Positions 9,901-18,150 are shown, counted from the stretch's first letter. The stretch is DNA of 51,839 bases from Burkholderia sp. Bp8992 (GCF_003853705.1 NZ_QTQI01000041.1:1-51839), one strand, 5' to 3'. Program-made: numbers and translations. The notes: generated from the letters alone by a model not told the origin.

Positions 9901-10278
9901 GTTGGTCGTCAGGCACTTGCCAGCCTAGGTTTCATATCTCGGGGGCAGCCGTCGCCGATCTGGACTCCAGAGCGCTGGGAAAATGACGTCCAGGCGAATA
10001 CGGTAACTCTAACGGGGCGCGACCGTTTGTTTCGCGGAGTGGCGGGAATGACGATCGATCAATTGAATGATGCACTTCACTACGCCAGCAGCAATCCATC
10101 GTTCGATAGGGAAATCTGGATCGTTGGTTCAAAGATGGCGCGACGTCAGGCGCTCGCCGATGGTCTTGAGCGGCAGCCACAAGACAATCGATTGCGGCAA
10201 TTTCTGATGCATTGGGACGCAATGCAAACGGCCTGCGCAAGAGCGAATACTCGACTGAAGTTGTTTTGTTCAAGATGA
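6928..10278 (+). CDS. Large SF2 DEAD/DEAH-type helicase with possible nuclease-like C-terminus
   Basis: This 1116-residue protein has SF2 helicase motifs: PTGTGKS (residues 82-88), VDEGH (221-225), SATP (247-250) and QQIGRTTRYARG (419-430). The central 500 residues are not recognised. Near the C-terminus the pattern ADFIGLD (D961) followed by IVFVHAK (H971, K973) resembles the hydrophobic-strand and lysine layout of a degenerate PD-(D/E)XK nuclease; that reading is tentative. No Shine-Dalgarno precedes the ATG at 6928. It converges on a methylase/GGDEF operon and is probably its effector or restriction partner. Type III-like Res subunits are an alternative relative. Confidence 0.85.
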   Translation: MNLRELVADRRTSIESGAVDARLFSRNLRHLRGYSFWDGQEGTPRLWEHQQAAIATVVAYLCGEKTIPEHPEHQEAALLKLPTGTGKSGIIAVISRCLPRVRRVLVLTPRTALTEQLMSDICYRFWKYLGYEVNDTDPFVANAETMGKELEGAFVEHLLPINVDMILRSLRDGGTDRVILVGTHQALGDIRKRAFNPAADDSANCQTLLDHIGENFDLVIVDEGHYEPAIAWSRGVRDFNLATVLLSATPYRNDYKSFRVRGRYLFNLPYQQAVDDRIIRSAEVIVPEVDPVDGHEPAIAQFVDILHRELPARLTRSARWFRDDEQPKVMVRGDDLETLYLLQSEVDRVFDTQSVLIHDRAKSTPDNPLRFTSVSAARRAQPTATFWIHQNKLMEGIDDPTFVAVGIFDLMSNARQLVQQIGRTTRYARGGHRERQTAWILGSPANAFRIRDAWERYKRYEDYAARNTGYMVSNEVTLPDRLLEYMAEYQYIDGEFRGRFEFERPLAASDVQLPRTATILRTVEPLPSIHNLGILIEDAIADRDRFKIVPIADLPENTIGFSYYAWRNSPYLVDRFFSEWTLGIFVAVQQDEFVCMHDTEGLVVDVANLKLRRASRAVLEKAFPEQDGEDTSRVSRMSFSSLDMSQHAIRGMALRTRSFADVFTDLLDPSLVPATAAGFVNGNARYVGFARARLRDASESHVPISDYIAWTSEIIAELRAPNRARNHIFGRYAVVVEDVNAADAQPVSILLDPSLDEIRDDDQGVTAFVLHEDVDYFDLCSDVDPDNGAFIITIGDEEVPCAVEYIPATGKYHLSSDRLNQKFPPAERGERRQRQTLTQRLNQRQAFRILTRRTGVVYSEGSFYEPRMRWCLEDGSKPVLDYVYESLALEPVDSEKGEEYFPVDRRDWYRKSVFGLFSATCDGQLGANDIEEDDLTRAIDSIPIWLCDDDNREVADFIGLDLTTKRIVFVHAKIGDQGPRGRGFNVDGLQIVGRQALASLGFISRGQPSPIWTPERWENDVQANTVTLTGRDRLFRGVAGMTIDQLNDALHYASSNPSFDREIWIVGSKMARRQALADGLERQPQDNRLRQFLMHWDAMQTACARANTRLKLFCSR

Positions 10279-10289
10279 AGACATTGGCA

Positions 10290-10309
10290 AGTCGCCAGCC
10301 GTGGCGACT
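10290..10309. terminator. Perfect 8-bp stem hairpin after the helicase stop
   Basis: AGTCGCCA (10290-10297) pairs exactly with TGGCGACT (10302-10309) around a GCCG loop, 12 bases after the helicase stop codon. No U-tract follows on either strand, so it may protect the 3' end or act with Rho rather than as an intrinsic terminator. The 215-bp convergent gap has no gene. Confidence 0.45.
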
Positions 10310-10493
10310 GCACGCTCATTGTTGTACTGCTCATTGCTCCCAAGAAACCGGTCTGGTGAAAGACACAGGCCGCGCGTAGCCAAATTAATGTCGCCGCGCT
10401 CGCCTCCCGCCTACCAGACCGCACCGCGATGCAACGTCGTGCTCGTCGTCTCATGTAGCCACCTTCGCTTCGCCGAAATTTCCCACATAGATG

Positions 10494-12221
10494 TTACGGG
10501 CGAGGCCGCAGGTAAATTGCATATTCCGTCACCGGCTTGGCGTTACGCTTTCCTTGCGCTTTATATACGTGATTCATCTGGAAAATTTCGACGCTATGAG
10601 CAACGTCGTTCAGATGCTTGAGCGTCCCCTTTATAGAAGCCGTGCCGGAATTGGAATAACTCCACAGGCAAGACCACCCATTCGCAAGGCAAGCGTGTAA
10701 AACCTTAGCGATTTCCCGCTCGATTAATTCTGGACGGCGTTCGCTGAATGACGATGCAAATCGAACTTTGCTACCGCGCTGAGGCAGCCGCCCCTTTCCG
10801 GACACGGAATGCGGTTGGTATTGAACGATCGCTTCCAGCACGTGGTAGTAACGACTGTACTCGTCTCGGGTATAAGGTGGATCGACGTACACGCACACTG
10901 GTCGCCGACCTACATTCGGTTTCAGAGCCTGCAGCGCAACCTCCCAAGGTCCAGGCATCACTTCGACAGGATACTTAACGTGCTCACTCTCCTCCGCTAA
11001 TCTCGTTAGACGAACGAAGAATTCGTGTGACACTGACAATGATCGCTGCTTTAAGGCCTCTGACAAGTCGCCACGTCGCTTACCATCTGGAGCGATATCA
11101 AGTTTGGGTTGCGCAAAGTGCCCTCCGTATGTATACGCACAGGCACTCGCTGCGCATACAAGAGCACCAAGCGCCCACCTCCGATCACGCTCCTCAGGCA
11201 AATCGTCGATAGCTTGACGCAGGCAATCTAGTTCCGCCCCTTGACGCTCGCCGAAGTAAAGTCCTGCGTAAAGGTGCGACAGAAGACGACCATTGCGCCA
11301 AGCGTCTGTCACAGCGTCGATGCCGCCCCGGTGCTCCTGCTCCCAGGCAAGCGTGCGACGCAGAAGGCTCGCGGCAACTGAGTCCTGAACCGTTGGTGAC
11401 AGCTCCGAATTCAACAACCGGTCCTCTTCATCAATCCGCTCGCGATGCCCATCGGAAAGCGACTCGTAGCGAGATCTCGCACCCCGTATCACAGTCTCCG
11501 CAATCACAGTTGCGGTTGAGAGGGTCATTCCTCCGCCTTGAACCAGACCAAGGTATCTACAAAAAATCTGTGCATCCGATGCAATGGTCGGGTAGTGACG
11601 CGAAAAAGCGCCCGCCATGGCACCGGAGCCGCACATTAAGTCCACTAACGTGGTTCCGTCTGATGCAACTGCATCCACTACATCCAGTATTTGGCCCGCT
11701 AATGCAGCTTTTGAGCCCATGTAATTCGCAGATCTGGCAAATAGCCCGCTACGACTTGCAGCGAGCTGTTGGTGCCGCAACCTGCTCTGGGCCGCGCGTT
11801 CCATCAGCGACACATCCAAGGTGTACGCCCGATACTCGCGCAAATCCAGCTCTTGCCATGAGGAGACTTGCTTACAGAGATTACCCGTCTTACTGTCGAC
11901 CCAAAGCGGCAAAAGCTGCATCCACAACTCTTCCGCCGAAGATCGGACTGCGGTGGCTCCCGCCGTCACACATGTATGGGAACCGAGAGGAGTAACGATT
12001 ACTGGAGCAAAAAGGTCGTCAGTGAGCTGCGGTTCGGTGCCCCAATCGAACGCAGAGGACGTGAGGTTAGACAGCCGCTCGAACTGACCTTGAGATACCC
12101 ACATCTGATTGTCCGGTCCCGTGATTGTCGGAAGCATTCCAATCCGCTTCCACTGTGCGTGCGTTGGATCGGACTCGTCAAACAATCGAATTAGCGGCAC
12201 GGTATCAGTTATCTTTATCAA
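10494..12221 (-). CDS. D12-class adenine DNA methyltransferase with N-terminal extension
   Basis: The 575-residue product has a D12-class core: NYMGSKAALAGQILDVV (from residue 166), SAM-binding LMCGSGAMAGA (195-205) and catalytic DPPY (447-450) followed by TRDEYSRYYHVLEA. The first 165 residues are extra and unassigned. The large insert between motif I and DPPY probably holds target recognition. Its DPPY neighbourhood (RYYH) matches that of the 343-residue methylase in the same operon, so the two form a subfamily. It is the last gene of the operon; its ATG overlaps the previous stop as ATGA. Confidence 0.85.
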   Translation of the reverse strand: MIKITDTVPLIRLFDESDPTHAQWKRIGMLPTITGPDNQMWVSQGQFERLSNLTSSAFDWGTEPQLTDDLFAPVIVTPLGSHTCVTAGATAVRSSAEELWMQLLPLWVDSKTGNLCKQVSSWQELDLREYRAYTLDVSLMERAAQSRLRHQQLAASRSGLFARSANYMGSKAALAGQILDVVDAVASDGTTLVDLMCGSGAMAGAFSRHYPTIASDAQIFCRYLGLVQGGGMTLSTATVIAETVIRGARSRYESLSDGHRERIDEEDRLLNSELSPTVQDSVAASLLRRTLAWEQEHRGGIDAVTDAWRNGRLLSHLYAGLYFGERQGAELDCLRQAIDDLPEERDRRWALGALVCAASACAYTYGGHFAQPKLDIAPDGKRRGDLSEALKQRSLSVSHEFFVRLTRLAEESEHVKYPVEVMPGPWEVALQALKPNVGRRPVCVYVDPPYTRDEYSRYYHVLEAIVQYQPHSVSGKGRLPQRGSKVRFASSFSERRPELIEREIAKVLHACLANGWSCLWSYSNSGTASIKGTLKHLNDVAHSVEIFQMNHVYKAQGKRNAKPVTEYAIYLRPRP

Positions 12222-13015
12222 GTTTCCACCGCAATGACAAGGCCAAAGGGAGAGTCATGCGGATCATTTGCCAAGCGCAGCCCAGTGCCTGGAAGCCGCT
12301 CCATGAATAGAGAGGAATTCATTCCCTTGTGAAAATTCATGACCCAAACACCCCCTGGCACTAAATGGCGTGCGACGGATGTCAGCGTCTGATCCATATC
12401 GCACGCGTAGTGCATCACATATGCACTCAATACGACTTGAATATCTTGCTTTCCGGAATGAAATTCGTCTTCAGTCATGACAGGAAGACCGGCATTGTGC
12501 GCCGCCAGTCGGACCTCTTCACCAATATCGAAGCCTCTAATCGTTGGCACCTGCACTGGCAACGCTGTCCCCAAGATAGTCCCTGGTCCGCATCCGACGT
12601 CAAGCAACGTCGCGCATGAGGAACGGTTCCTATGTTCTTGTGCGTGATCAAACAGGAACTCATAACACGCTTTGTTTCTCGCCGGGTCAATCTCAAGTTC
12701 GTAGCGATCTCCTAGCCAATTGAAGAACTCTGCAACCAGATGACTGCGTGCGATATCGTCCGACACTGGGGCCATGTAAGTATGCTCGAAAACACGTACC
12801 CAGCCAGAGCGTCCGTTACGCCACACGGCACCGGGCGCCGGACAGGTGCAGACTAAAACAGCCAAGCTTGGGGAGCGATACGTCACCGTGACATTCGGCT
12901 CACGCAGCAACGTACCAATCAACGCGTCATCGGCTGGAAGAATCAGGCGATCAGCATTAGTCACTGGACAAATCCACAATTCGTTTAGCAATTCGACGAT
13001 GGACACCGTCGACAC
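12218..13015 (-). CDS. Class I SAM methyltransferase with Trm112-like N-terminus
   Basis: The 265-residue product has the SAM-binding motif LLDVGCGPGT (137-146) and a Methyltransf_11/25-type core (VLSAYVMHYACDMDQTL, LVPGGVWVMNFHKG). The N-terminus ELLNELWICPVTNADRLIL resembles a Trm112-type domain with most zinc cysteines lost. The substrate cannot be read from the sequence; it lacks the DPPY/NPPY motif of amino-methylating DNA enzymes, so a small molecule, RNA or protein substrate is more likely. It overlaps the GGDEF gene by 59 bases. Confidence 0.75.
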   Translation of the reverse strand: MSTVSIVELLNELWICPVTNADRLILPADDALIGTLLREPNVTVTYRSPSLAVLVCTCPAPGAVWRNGRSGWVRVFEHTYMAPVSDDIARSHLVAEFFNWLGDRYELEIDPARNKACYEFLFDHAQEHRNRSSCATLLDVGCGPGTILGTALPVQVPTIRGFDIGEEVRLAAHNAGLPVMTEDEFHSGKQDIQVVLSAYVMHYACDMDQTLTSVARHLVPGGVWVMNFHKGMNSSLFMERLPGTGLRLANDPHDSPFGLVIAVET

Positions 13016-15524
13016 GCATGTGCAGACTCAAAGCGACATACGTGAGTTGCCCCATTCGAAGTTGGGTTGGCGTTGGCGCACCCGTAGGCACGCCCTCCGC
13101 CAAGAGCGATTGGGCGAGCTGAATCGAACCGTACAAACTGTAGGGCAAGCCAATGAAGGCTTCCACAGTGCGCCATACAAACACCCAGTCAACAATATTC
13201 TCCTCGGCCTCATCGCCGACTCTGGGTGAGGCCCATACCGAAACAAGACCTTCCGGCGAAGGTGAACCATCAGGCCTGGGGGCATGTGGCACAACCAGCA
13301 ACGCGCGACGCGTAGAACGATGTTGAGCACCCGTGCTGTAGCAGGATTCAAGCTCCCGTCTAAACGCCTCTACCTGCCCACCTTCCGCCAAGATTTTCCC
13401 AATACGACTCTGAGGTCCGATCAACACCTCGGAGGCATAGCGTCTCAGATCCCCGCCCTCGTCACGAAGATAGGCGGGGATCGGGTCTTGCTGAGGAGCC
13501 TCGAGCACGAGCTTAAACGCGATCAGTTCTTTCAGTGTCTGAAATGCATCATCTGCCGACCGTCGAATCGCTGCCCGGCGAAGTACGTCTATGATGACCG
13601 GATACGCCTGTGCCGCGGTACGGCATCGAACTCCATCGATCGACTCGAGCGATTGCGATTCCAGCATCTTGCGCGCCAAGACGTCCAATGTCGGATTAGC
13701 TTCTCCTGCTTGATAAGACTCCTCCGCGATCTCCACTGGAGCATTCTCGTAGAGTGACTCGACCAGTTCCTCCGCAGTCTTCACGATTTTGAGATTCTGC
13801 GTCAGTACAGGCCTCAGAACGCGAACCTCGTCGGACGTGATATCAGCAAGTGAAGCGATTTCATCAATAGACCAATCGATTTCCTGCTTCAAACGACGAA
13901 CTGTTTCGCTACTATCACATGCTCTTCCCCACCCGAAGATGTACAAGGCACCACCACCGCGTGCTGCCGACTGACATACTTGTGCTACCGCCACCTGCCA
14001 GAAATCCGGCAGACCCCCGCCTGAATTCGGCCGGTCGTCGATCACAACGACATGAGAAAGTAAGTCTCGCGGCAATACATCTCCACCCTCAAAGGTGGGT
14101 CGGTCTGACAGACCGACCTGCAATCCAATCAAGGGTATTGATCCGCGCTCGCGTTCACGAGTTAAGATTTCTACCTGTTCGACGCTCTCACAACCATCAA
14201 GGCTGCCACCCCACTTCACATTGCCGTCAACCAATACTTGTGCGCGAGAGCCGTCAGACGTAAATGCAACGCGCAAATCGTTGGGCAGCGTCTGATTGGT
14301 AAAATATTGAGCACGCAGAACTCCGCTTGCAACTGCAAGTGCCAATGCAATTTGAGGCACCGCTTCCGCGGGTTGCTCCTTCAGCAAGCTACCCATTGAG
14401 CATGTCGCGGTCGTCTCGATATCAAGCCACCTACGCAGATGTTCTACTGCGTCGTCCAGAGTCGTCGCACCATCCGCCTTGTGATTCTGCGCGGCCAGCT
14501 CCACCATCCCCAATCTCGGATCAGGGAATGTAGGACGGGACAGGCACGCTCGGCGTCGAACCAATACAGTGCCAAAGCGAGCAAAATTACGTGCAGTCGT
14601 GCTTACACCTGGAACGCCAACGACGCTGGCAATAGAAAGTCGTCCACGACGCTTAGCCTTGTCACGATTCTCGCTGTTCGACTCCTTGACCGGTGCAGTG
14701 TCTTCACCGTCGATCACCGGTGATTTTGTCGCCTCTTCTGCCTGACCGATTGTCTGCTCGATATGCTCGAACGTCACCTCGTCATGCAGGAACTGCAGCC
14801 CAAGAGTCAAGTCGATATTATGAGAGCGACCGTCATCACCTTGAAATGCGTGTTGTTGGATTCGCTGGCGGAGATCGTAGAGCGCCTTCATCATGGGAAG
14901 CAGGCCCACGTCAGGCAAGATCAGGTAGTACTCGTCACCGCTCGGGTGAAATGGCAACCCTCCATGACGCAAGCAAAGATCGTGCAGTTCACGGTTGACC
15001 ATGCGAATTGCTTCATCGCCTTTATCATGGCCTGCTTGGTCGTTCAGGTTTTTGAACTTGTCCAGATCAGCAAACAGAATCGCGATGGATCCCTTGTCGG
15101 GTGACAATTCCCTCAAGCGCTCCACTGACTTCGGCAGACGAACGCGCACAGACTCCCGTTTCCAAGCCAGGCCTCCGGCAGGTCGCATATCCTCGCCCCA
15201 CAGTGCCTTCGCTAGATCCTTCAGTCGTGGAAGGATCTCTTGCTCTTCCGCCGTCTCAGGAAAGCGATCACCGAATACCGTGAACTTCACATCGGCACTT
15301 AGCGCACCCTTCTGCAATACATGGGAAGGCACATCGTCTCCAATCGCCCCCCAAACGTATTTCTGGTCGAGTTGTTCGATTTGCACCCTAAGCCGGCGTG
15401 CAAACATTGATCCCGCAATCTCATCAAGGCGATGCGTCACCTCCTGAGGCGAAAGAAACTGCCAGTTAGTCTCCTCGATCAGCTGCTCTAGGCCGGCCTT
15501 CGCTTCACTGCTAGTCATTCCCAT
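12957..15524 (-). CDS. GGDEF-type nucleotide cyclase-like protein with large unknown C-terminal region
   Basis: The 855-residue protein carries a GGDEF-family domain at about residues 145-265: FADLDKFKNLND (151-162) supplies the first metal-binding Asp, HDKGDEAI follows, and the signature loop is SGDEY (195-199) instead of GGDEF. No RxxD inhibitory site precedes it. There are no membrane segments. Residues 1-140 and about 300-855 match nothing I recognise; the latter contains a Rossmann-like stretch (LLSHVVVIDDRP, GGALYIFGWGRA). GGDEF domains make cyclic dinucleotides and are related to the Cas10/mCpol palm, so a signalling role in defence is plausible but inferred. It overlaps the HAD gene by 14 bases. 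Confidence 0.8.
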   Translation of the reverse strand: MGMTSSEAKAGLEQLIEETNWQFLSPQEVTHRLDEIAGSMFARRLRVQIEQLDQKYVWGAIGDDVPSHVLQKGALSADVKFTVFGDRFPETAEEQEILPRLKDLAKALWGEDMRPAGGLAWKRESVRVRLPKSVERLRELSPDKGSIAILFADLDKFKNLNDQAGHDKGDEAIRMVNRELHDLCLRHGGLPFHPSGDEYYLILPDVGLLPMMKALYDLRQRIQQHAFQGDDGRSHNIDLTLGLQFLHDEVTFEHIEQTIGQAEEATKSPVIDGEDTAPVKESNSENRDKAKRRGRLSIASVVGVPGVSTTARNFARFGTVLVRRRACLSRPTFPDPRLGMVELAAQNHKADGATTLDDAVEHLRRWLDIETTATCSMGSLLKEQPAEAVPQIALALAVASGVLRAQYFTNQTLPNDLRVAFTSDGSRAQVLVDGNVKWGGSLDGCESVEQVEILTRERERGSIPLIGLQVGLSDRPTFEGGDVLPRDLLSHVVVIDDRPNSGGGLPDFWQVAVAQVCQSAARGGGALYIFGWGRACDSSETVRRLKQEIDWSIDEIASLADITSDEVRVLRPVLTQNLKIVKTAEELVESLYENAPVEIAEESYQAGEANPTLDVLARKMLESQSLESIDGVRCRTAAQAYPVIIDVLRRAAIRRSADDAFQTLKELIAFKLVLEAPQQDPIPAYLRDEGGDLRRYASEVLIGPQSRIGKILAEGGQVEAFRRELESCYSTGAQHRSTRRALLVVPHAPRPDGSPSPEGLVSVWASPRVGDEAEENIVDWVFVWRTVEAFIGLPYSLYGSIQLAQSLLAEGVPTGAPTPTQLRMGQLTYVALSLHMRVDGVHRRIAKRIVDLSSD

Positions 15525-16458
15525 GTCGCGTTATTTTCCCCGTTAATAATCTGCGAGCCTGGGTGACCAGTTGAAGTGCTTCGATCACACCGTTCGTAGA
15601 TGGATATGTTGTTTGAAAACGACTAGACGATTGCGCTTGAGTAGACGCATTCGCGACACAAACGCTCACACCAACAGCCTGAAGCAGTTCGACATCGTTG
15701 TCGTTATCGCCTATTGCCATGACATGACTTGGAGGAATCCGCAAATAACCCAGGAGGGACTCCAAGCCTACCGCCTTGCTCGACCCGAAAGGCCGCACCT
15801 CAATATAGCGTGATCCACTGACTGTCGGCGAAATGCCCGGAATGTGCTCGAGCGCAGCCGCGAGTTGCGTCCGCACGGTAGCGTCCTCCGACCAAAGCAA
15901 TGCCGCAACGCAATTGGAGTCTAACGGCACTGACTCCATCAGAGATACCGGAAGCCCGTTGAATTCCCGCTCGGGGGGATTACCTTGCCCAACGAATGTT
16001 GCCCATTCGCCGTCCAACCGGCCGGCGAGATCCGCATGCAACCAATACAGTAGGGCACTCCCCCCTACGCTTGTTACCACGGCCGTCAGCGCGTCAATCG
16101 ACTCAGTACTCAGAACGCGTTGCGCCAACAGTACACCAGCGGCCGTCATCACGACGCTACCGTTGTAGAGAATGACCGGAGTGTCTTTATGTCGAGATAC
16201 TGCTTCGATTGCTGGCCGAGCCCCGGCAAGCGCCCGGCCAGTAGCAAGCGTCAGCGGAACGCCACGGGATTTCAGACGATTCACTAAGTGAGATCGCTTA
16301 CCCCACTCGGTTTTGGTCGGCAGGTCATCGGAACTTGTTAGCAGCGTGCCGTCCAGGTCGAGCACGACGAGTTCGACCTGAGCAAAGGGCTTGAGGTCCT
16401 GAACATCAGACAGGGCGTTTGGTAGGAGAGCCGGTCGGCCGATCGACGATGAACACAT
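15511..16458 (-). CDS. Cof-type HAD-IIB phosphatase
   Basis: The 315-residue product has HAD motif I DLDGTLL with D34 and D36, a motif II region (LTLATGR) and motif IV GDNDND (250-255), with a C2-type cap between them, typical of Cof/sugar-phosphate phosphatases. HAD-IIB enzymes dephosphorylate small phosphorylated metabolites in the cytoplasm. The ATG at 16458 follows an AGG; an upstream ATG at 16515 would enlarge the overlap with the previous gene. Inside an operon with a GGDEF protein it might degrade or shape a nucleotide signal, which is inference. Confidence 0.82.
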   Translation of the reverse strand: MCSSSIGRPALLPNALSDVQDLKPFAQVELVVLDLDGTLLTSSDDLPTKTEWGKRSHLVNRLKSRGVPLTLATGRALAGARPAIEAVSRHKDTPVILYNGSVVMTAAGVLLAQRVLSTESIDALTAVVTSVGGSALLYWLHADLAGRLDGEWATFVGQGNPPEREFNGLPVSLMESVPLDSNCVAALLWSEDATVRTQLAAALEHIPGISPTVSGSRYIEVRPFGSSKAVGLESLLGYLRIPPSHVMAIGDNDNDVELLQAVGVSVCVANASTQAQSSSRFQTTYPSTNGVIEALQLVTQARRLLTGKITRHGND

Positions 16459-17437
16459 GATGCCTAGAGCGCCGTTTCCGGCTTGTTGTGGTGTAGCCCA
16501 ATGCGTTGACCTCATATTCTGTCATCGTACCCCGCGCACTAAGACAGGCTCTGAGATCGGGCAAAGGGATAAAAGCGTCCTCGCAATACTGCACGACAAC
16601 GCGCTTCCAGCCAACTTCACCCAACAATTTCTGCAGGTAATCGAGTCTCATTGCTTGCCGGAACTGAGTACTCTCCACACCAATTTTTTGGGGTAGCCCT
16701 GCGAGGCTGTCTGGGTTTGTTCGGGGCCGGCTCAGCTGCGCTAAAGATTCTGGCAGATGATAGTAACGGGCATAGTCTCGATCGTTGTACGGGGGATCGA
16801 GGTAAAGCAGGTCGAAGTTGCGGCCTCGTAAGGTTTCCAACGCATCGCCACGGAGGGCCTGTCCAGGGGGAAAACCCGACGGTATCGGCAAGAATGAAAG
16901 GGTGAAGGGGCGCAAAGCCTTGCGATCCCACTGTTTGAGGTAGGCATAGTAGGTGCCGGCCGTGTTGGCGCACGCATCCATCGCGTCAACAAATGAGGAG
17001 ACTAGGTGTGCGCGTTCCGAGGTCGATAGCCACCCGTTCTCATTCCATCGGCACATCTCGTCCCAAACACCTGCAATGCGAATCGCGTTTTCCACGGTGA
17101 AAAACATTCTCTGTCTGGCAAACTCGTTGACGATCCATGACCGTGTGTTGCGCTGTTGAACCAAATGGTCAAGGACTGCTTCTCGCGAGCCGAGATTCAA
17201 ATTGCGACGGACATGCAAATATCTTGGCACACTCGAGCAAACCACCCGGGTATGTTGGAAAGCATGCGGCATCGACAAAATATCGCAAGTAGTAACGCGA
17301 ACATTGCGCCGCCGCAGTGCAGCACCAATAGTTCCAAGCCCCCCGAAAGCATCGGCCGCCGTCTGGATTGGCATTCCATCAAGGGCCAGACCGATTACCG
17401 CCTCGAGCGTCGAGGATTTCGAGCCAAAATAGCGCAC
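16406..17437 (-). CDS. D12-class adenine DNA methyltransferase
   Basis: The 343-residue product begins with RYFGSKSSTLEAVIGL, has SAM-binding FGGLGTIG (31-38) and catalytic DPPY (214-217) followed by NDRDYARYYHLPE. This is the D12 class that methylates adenine N6, as in Dam and type II enzymes. Its DPPY context is shared with the 575-residue methylase at the operon's far end. It starts 14 bases after the Dam-like gene and overlaps the HAD gene by about 53 bases. The recognition sequence is unknown. Confidence 0.87.
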   Translation of the reverse strand: MRYFGSKSSTLEAVIGLALDGMPIQTAADAFGGLGTIGAALRRRNVRVTTCDILSMPHAFQHTRVVCSSVPRYLHVRRNLNLGSREAVLDHLVQQRNTRSWIVNEFARQRMFFTVENAIRIAGVWDEMCRWNENGWLSTSERAHLVSSFVDAMDACANTAGTYYAYLKQWDRKALRPFTLSFLPIPSGFPPGQALRGDALETLRGRNFDLLYLDPPYNDRDYARYYHLPESLAQLSRPRTNPDSLAGLPQKIGVESTQFRQAMRLDYLQKLLGEVGWKRVVVQYCEDAFIPLPDLRACLSARGTMTEYEVNALGYTTTSRKRRSRHHVFIVDRPTGSPTKRPV

Positions 17438-17451
17438 AGAATCGCCCCTCT

Positions 17452-18150
17452 CTATGATGACGCGTACGGCTCAACGTGTACGCCAATCTGATCAGCAAAT
17501 GTGTCTCGCATCCAGTTCAATAGCAACGCACGCTCCACATCCGGCAGACCAACTATTTTTGCGCGGAGCCGGTCCTGCTTACGCCGAATACGTTGTCGAT
17601 CACGGTACGATTTGCCCACCCATTGCAGATCTGCAGGAACGGTTGGCGGATCGTAATTGAGCCAAACGCGTTCCTCTCGCGCGCAGCCGTGGCTCCCCAT
17701 GTTGAATGAGAGCTCACGCCAATCACGAAGACGCTCGCTGTAGAGATCACTACCATACCCCGAGATCATTACGCGGCATGGAACGTTGACGAGCACATCA
17801 AGCAAAGCTTCATGATCCAACGACGTGTACTCGTGACGGTAGATAGTCGGGCGGCGACGCGTAGCAGGTAGATACGGAGGGTCCAAATAGAGGAACTCGG
17901 TTCCTTTAAACTCAAAAGTCCGCAAAAACTCTAACGCGTCATGTTGAACAAGGCGCAAGTTCGGAACTTCGTCGCCGCGCCACTGGGCCATCACCTCCGG
18001 ATCCGACTCAATGCCGATGCTTACGGATGCGGGAAGCTTGTTCCGTAGCACGGCTCCCATGCCGAGATACGCTTCGATGTACGTCTCGTGATCCGGAATG
18101 AGATTGATCAAGCGACGAAATAATTGGCCTTTGCCACCGGGATATGTCAT
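17452..18150 (-). CDS. Dam-like D12-class adenine DNA methyltransferase
   Basis: The 232-residue product starts with TYPGGKGQLFRRLI, a SAM-binding motif of D12 enzymes, and has DPPY at residues 90-93 followed by a short target region. The size and compactness resemble orphan Dam-like or phage methylases. It is the first gene of the six-gene operon. The ATG at 18150 has no Shine-Dalgarno, and a TTGACA box ends 30 bases upstream, so the mRNA may be leaderless. Confidence 0.86.
   Translation of the reverse strand: MTYPGGKGQLFRRLINLIPDHETYIEAYLGMGAVLRNKLPASVSIGIESDPEVMAQWRGDEVPNLRLVQHDALEFLRTFEFKGTEFLYLDPPYLPATRRRPTIYRHEYTSLDHEALLDVLVNVPCRVMISGYGSDLYSERLRDWRELSFNMGSHGCAREERVWLNYDPPTVPADLQWVGKSYRDRQRIRRKQDRLRAKIVGLPDVERALLLNWMRDTFADQIGVHVEPYASS

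Noticed and set aside
6928-18150. Assignment to BREX or DISARM
   Set aside because: There is no PglX, BrxC, PglZ, DrmB or phospholipase D-like protein; only the general helicase-plus-methylase theme is shared.
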